The translations under genes and the position numbers were made by a program. The notes under the pieces were generated by a model, which ran no database searches, was not told where the DNA came from, and saw nothing but the letters and a program-made list of their open reading frames with translations. Positions 58,560 through 64,000 of a stretch of 64,000 bases of DNA are shown piece by piece. Source of the DNA: Yamagishiella unicocca (taxonomy: Eukaryota; Chlorophyta; Chlorophyceae; Chlamydomonadales; Volvocaceae). Every line of letters starts with the position of its first letter. The stretch's first letter is position 1. The stretch spans positions 857,001 to 921,000 of the forward strand of contig BDSL01000012.1 in assembly GCA_003116995.1 (NCBI GenBank), given 5' to 3'.

Positions 58560-58572
58560 TCTTGACGAAGCT
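58560..58572. repeat. target-site duplication, right (13 bp)
   Basis: Right copy of TCTTGACGAAGCT. The first T overlaps the end of the TAA tail, so the duplication may be counted as 12 or 13 bp. Confidence 0.9.
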
Positions 58573-58836
58573 TCTCTGGGGCTCGGCTCGTCCAGTCCGA
58601 AAGTCCGGCTCGCCACAAAAGGGCGGAGAAACCGAAAAGGCACTTTGCATGGATACAATAATAATGAATGTTGTCATGGGAGCCCCCCGTTCCAAGCAGG
58701 AGGATCTCAAAGTATGTCCGTGAAGTGCATGCTGCGATGCTGGCCGACTTGCGCTATCTTGCGGAGACATGGCTCCTTCTGACGTTCAGGCATTCCTGCA
58801 TTTTACTACGCTGCGGAGTACTCCAGATGTCTGCCC

Positions 58837-60557
<1,721 letters not shown>

Positions 60558-61224
60558 ACGGTGTGTGGTGAGATAGGCGTAGTATCAACTTCGCCAATGA
60601 TGGCCTCTCAGCGGCGGCTTCGGTCGTCGCTCGACCTGATCAGTCCTGCAGGGCTGTATCCTACTTTGGGGTCTTCTTTCAGCATTTCTCTGGATTCTGG
60701 TAGCTTTCGCCGACACAGCTTCGTCGGCTCTGGTGTCTCTCGCGCATGCCGCAGCCGGTGCCAGTACGCAGCCTACGCAAGTCCTGCAAAGCTACCTGGC
60801 GTTGCATACTGAAGTGGTTTCCGTATTGCAGGCGAAGGTTGCGCCACGGCTCAGCCATTCGGGCGTGTTGCCGGTCTGCCTTTTTCTAGAGACTGCTGTT
60901 GGTTGTTGTTGTAACGGTTGCTGTTGGTGTTGACCTCAACTGGTTGACGGTATTAAGTACCATTGTTTCTTCCCGTCTCGCTATGGGCATCGGCCCGTTT
61001 CGGGTGTGGGACGTTTTCGGGATCTTGGGGGGGGAGTTATCCGATTGTGTTGCCGAGGCGTGCTGCTGTCTCTCCATTCGGGGGTCTGCTTGGGATGCAT
61101 GTGGCCATGTGCAGGGGAGCCATCAGCGCAACCTCCCCCTGTGTATTGGTGCTTGCTGTTTCCTCTGGGCTCTCGGTTGTGAGGCTCTGGGTGGTTTGTC
61201 TTTCGGAGCCGTCGGTTTTCTCTG

Positions 61225-61308
61225 CTTTCCTTGTCTTTTTCAGTGTCAGGCGATGCGCCCGATGGCTCTACCTTATTAGGTCTGGAGCCCACTGTAACGA
61301 TTACAACA
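61225..61308 (+). repeat. inverted LINE-like leader, plus copy
   Basis: The segment containing GTGTCAGGCGATGCGCCCGA and CTGTAACGATTACAAC is the approximate reverse complement of 61978-62075. The ATG frame here stops after MRPMALPY. Confidence 0.75.
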
Positions 61309-62033
61309 AGGCGTTGCTGAATCGGGCGGAGAGTTCGGGGGCAGCCTCCCTCCAGCGTGCGGTTGACTCGGGGTCGTTGGTGTAACCGCCGTACGTCTCT
61401 GACGGGAGATGCTTTAGGAGTCCCCTGTTCAGGTCCGACACAAAATAGGTGTCCCTGCTGCGTGCCGCCCAGTGGATGTGGCGGTATCCCTCGTTGTCAG
61501 CTTCCTCTATTATATCAGCAGCGACTTCTCCGGAGGCCGTAGCCGTGGCTCCAGCGTCTGTCATATCATTTCCGTGGAGCCCAGTATGAGAACATACGTG
61601 CAGCAGGTGTGGGGTCTCTTGGTGTGTTGCGGGCGGCCTTGTATCGCTGCAGTGCCGCGGGGAAATTCGGGTCCCTTTCCAGGTTCCAGAGTGCCATGTC
61701 GGAGGTTTTCCAGGTGACCTTGCGGAAATACTTGTCGAAGTGCGGTCCTAGCTCGTCCTGCACTTCCTGGACGCTTTCGTAGGCGTATCCTTGTCGAACG
61801 TATGCCCGCAGGACAGAGAGCGGGATGATCGAGTGAGGCCATGCGACTGTGTATTGGGTTTCGTGGCTGCTGGCGCCCTGGGTGGTTGCCGGGTCGTTAT
61901 CCTGCTCCGGGTGATTATCTGCGCGCCGCCTCTTCCGGTTCGCTTGCTTACGAGCCTTCTTGGTGGCGGCCGCTGTAGTTGTTGTAACGGTTACAGTGGA
62001 TTCCAGACCAAGAGGTAGAACCATCGGGCGCAT
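61301..62033 (-). pseudogene. LINE-like ORF fragments (possibly ORF1 or N-terminal region)
   Basis: From ATG 62033 (MRPMVLPLGLESTV) a frame runs to a stop at 61566. It has a basic KKARKQANRKRRR patch, then HSIIPLSVLRAYVRQGYAYE and SDMALWNLERDPNFPAALQR. A second coding-like frame (61564-61301) contains NEGYRHIHWAARSRDTYF and VSDLNRGLLKHLPSETYGGY. They may be one broken protein or two overlapping fragments. The upstream leader (62075-61978) is repeated inverted at 61225-61308, so two copies of one element family face each other. Retroelement identity is inferred from this and from the neighbouring endonuclease fragment. Confidence 0.45.
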
Positions 62034-62075
62034 CGCCTGACACTGAACAAGACAGAGGAAACAAAGACCGACATG
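61978..62075 (-). repeat. inverted LINE-like leader, minus copy
   Basis: Minus-strand partner of 61225-61308, at about 80-85% identity by eye. It leads into the ORF starting at 62033. Confidence 0.75.
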
Positions 62076-62109
62076 CACCGAAACAAAGGCAAACCACCAG
62101 AACACCAAG

Positions 62110-64000
62110 CAGACAGGCCGTAGGCATACAGAGCAACAGCCAGCACCCCAGGGGGAATTTGCACTAGAGGCTCCCCTATCAGGAACTGGCCACCAACCAA
62201 CCTAACAGCCCAACACCCGACGAACCAGTAAAGCGCCGCAACGATGCAAACATCGGAACCCGCCGCCTCTCATCCCATAAGGCACGGACCCCTAGCAGGG
62301 CTCAACACGCCTATATAACCAGAAGGCAACCCGATCCGATCAGGAGTCCGCTGTAGTGGTATGCCTGACTGTGAATGGGCCGGCTAGCTACGACCTCGCT
62401 GATGACTTCTGTGTCGCGGTACAGGTCATATGTAAGTTGGTGTTCTGCCGTCGTGTCGCCCATGCCCGGCCAGGGTATTTGGTCTGCCAGGATTTGCGCA
62501 ATTGCGACGCGCCATGGCTCCCATGGCTCGCCCAGCGGGCGGGCTGCCTGCGGAGTCGCTGCTTCAGCTAGTGGGGGCAGGGCCTCATGTATGTCTGCCG
62601 TGTTTAGGAGTGGGATGCCCTCTGCGTCGGTGGATTCGTGGATAGGATCAGCGTCTCGTCTGCCCTAATACTTTGGTGTTCAGGCAGTGCTGGCGTTTCA
62701 AGGCAGCTAGCTGGTGTGGGCCCCTGAAACAGCGATTGACTTCCTGACCGACGATGGGCTGAAGCTAACCTGCACAGATTCGCTACTTATTCATCAGATA
62801 TTACAGTGTCCTCAAGCCTGCGCGAACCCAGGACAAGAAGAAGGACCCATTGCAGGGCCTCACCATACGAGAGCCGGGGTACGAACGCAGCAGACGCCCC
62901 CAAGGGCACAGGCAAGCCGCGAAAAGCACAATAGACGCCGAGTAAAATCAGGGCAAGCAGGGGGACGTAGAAAACGTGGCCATACAAGCCAGCGCTAGCA
63001 GCCAGCAGCACAGGGCGACACAGGACAGCACCGGTAGACGCCACGAACGCCACAGGGAAAAAGAGAACACCCCGCCGCGCCCAAGACGGCGAGGACCCAA
63101 CAAAAACAGACAACCCAGGCGCCCTAAGACCCACCGCCGGAAAAAAACGACGAGACCAGCCAACAGCCCGGACTTCTCGGACCGACGCGCTGCCACGCCC
63201 CAGCGCCGGCACGTACGTTTCACCGCCATTGGTTCCGGAGCCAGGGCATTTGCGTTTCCACTTGTATGCTGTTGCCGTAACTACAGCGCCTCTGTTGCTG
63301 TTTGGATTGATTGCGTCATGGATTCGGTTTCCACTCGTTTCGACAGCGATGGGGACACGTGTGAACCTCGCCTCGCATGAGGCAGCGATCGGACTGGCCA
63401 ACCTGCAACGAGCATGCTTTAAAGCATGCTCGTTGTCGTCCCTTGTCGTCCGGGAGTTCGCGTTCCGCATGTATCAGATGCGTAGGCCCTGGAGCAAAGT
63501 ATTCGTAAAAGGAGGTATGAGCGTGTGACAGCGGAAGTACGAGCATGTGGTGGGGTTTAGGGTTTGTGATGGGGGTGATGTGTGAACGTGCAGATACTGG
63601 ATGCGAGTATGTCCCAAACGCTGACCCTGCTTGCCCATGCACGGTGAAATGCCATATGCAGACCCGGAATCACAAGAGCGCAGGTCAGGTTTGCGCCGTT
63701 TTCAAGAAGCTGAAGACCTGCATGCACCGGTGGGTCAGGGATGTGTCATGCCTCGTGATACGTCATGCTTCAGAGGGTAGCTTTGCACGGGCAAGGTTCA
63801 CATTTTTTGATCGCCAAGACAAGCAAAATCTTCAGCAATGCCACCTCCGTCTGTCGGCTCAATTATGCAGGCTGTTTGTGACGAGCGAGCATGCTCGTCC
63901 CAAATGCGTAAGGGAAGCGGTCGGTAACCTTAATTTCGAGTTATGGCACCTAGCAGAGGGCGTCGGGGATGCCGATGCGACGGACGAGGACATTGCGGCA
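62110..64000. other. retroelement-derived or unclassified sequence
   Basis: On the minus strand about 63190-62800 is T-rich and open (62787-63470), resembling the T-rich leader before the 62-kb fragment, but no domain is visible. From 63540 to the end there is no supported gene. Confidence 0.35.
63406..63435. repeat. 30-bp perfect palindrome
   Basis: CAACGAGCATGCTTT is followed directly by its reverse complement. A related palindromic core, CGAGCATGCTCG, recurs near 63886. Confidence 0.92.

Overview
The window reads as nuclear DNA of a green alga, most likely a volvocine (Chlamydomonas-like) chlorophyte. The genes are GC-rich and split by many short GT-AG introns. Introns and gene tails carry CAG, Ala and Gly low complexity, TGTAA-type polyadenylation motifs lie downstream of several stops, and minisatellites and decayed retroelements are common. 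All gene models below were spliced by hand, by joining exons at GT-AG sites so that the reading frame is kept. No alignment or database search was run.

Layout. 0-1 kb: 3' part of a Myb/SANT-domain gene (+). 2.9-3.5 kb: exons of a small membrane protein (-). 5.6-6.2 kb: a compact coiled-coil ORF, probably from a mobile or multicopy family. 6.9-11.3 kb: foldback, direct-repeat and satellite-rich DNA plus a frameshifted ORF. 13.1-14.2 kb: the last four exons of an unidentified gene (-). 15.5-22.0 kb: a complete splicing-factor gene PRP17/CDC40 (+). 23.8-26.4 kb: the 5' part of a NIMA-related (NEK) kinase gene (+). 26.6-37.2 kb: an essentially exact second copy of 16.05-26.6 kb. 34.4-41.7 kb: the complete NEK gene, whose product carries a C-terminal CAP-Gly domain. 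43.4-47.4 kb: a WD40-like gene (-). 51.3-56.6 kb: a complete 12-exon amino-acid permease gene of the BAT1/GABA-permease type (-). 58.0-63.6 kb: a SINE with target-site duplication, an 0.8-kb TAA tract and fragments of restriction-like-endonuclease LINEs.

The dominant event is a head-to-tail tandem duplication of 10,571 bp. One breakpoint lies in PRP17 intron 2 and the other in the NEK intron after exon 6. The result is one intact PRP17 (left), one intact NEK (right), and between them a 3'-truncated NEK followed by a 5'-truncated PRP17. The only differences I noticed between copies are two homopolymer-length changes, so the duplication is either very recent or an assembly artefact.

The most interesting single protein is the NEK kinase. 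It has about 100 extra residues in its activation segment and a CAP-Gly domain, a microtubule or EB-binding module, at the end of a roughly 1,100-residue low-complexity tail. The best-resolved mobile element is the SINE: a Pol III-type head, a 3' end shared with the neighbouring LINE, a TAA tail and a 13-bp target-site duplication.
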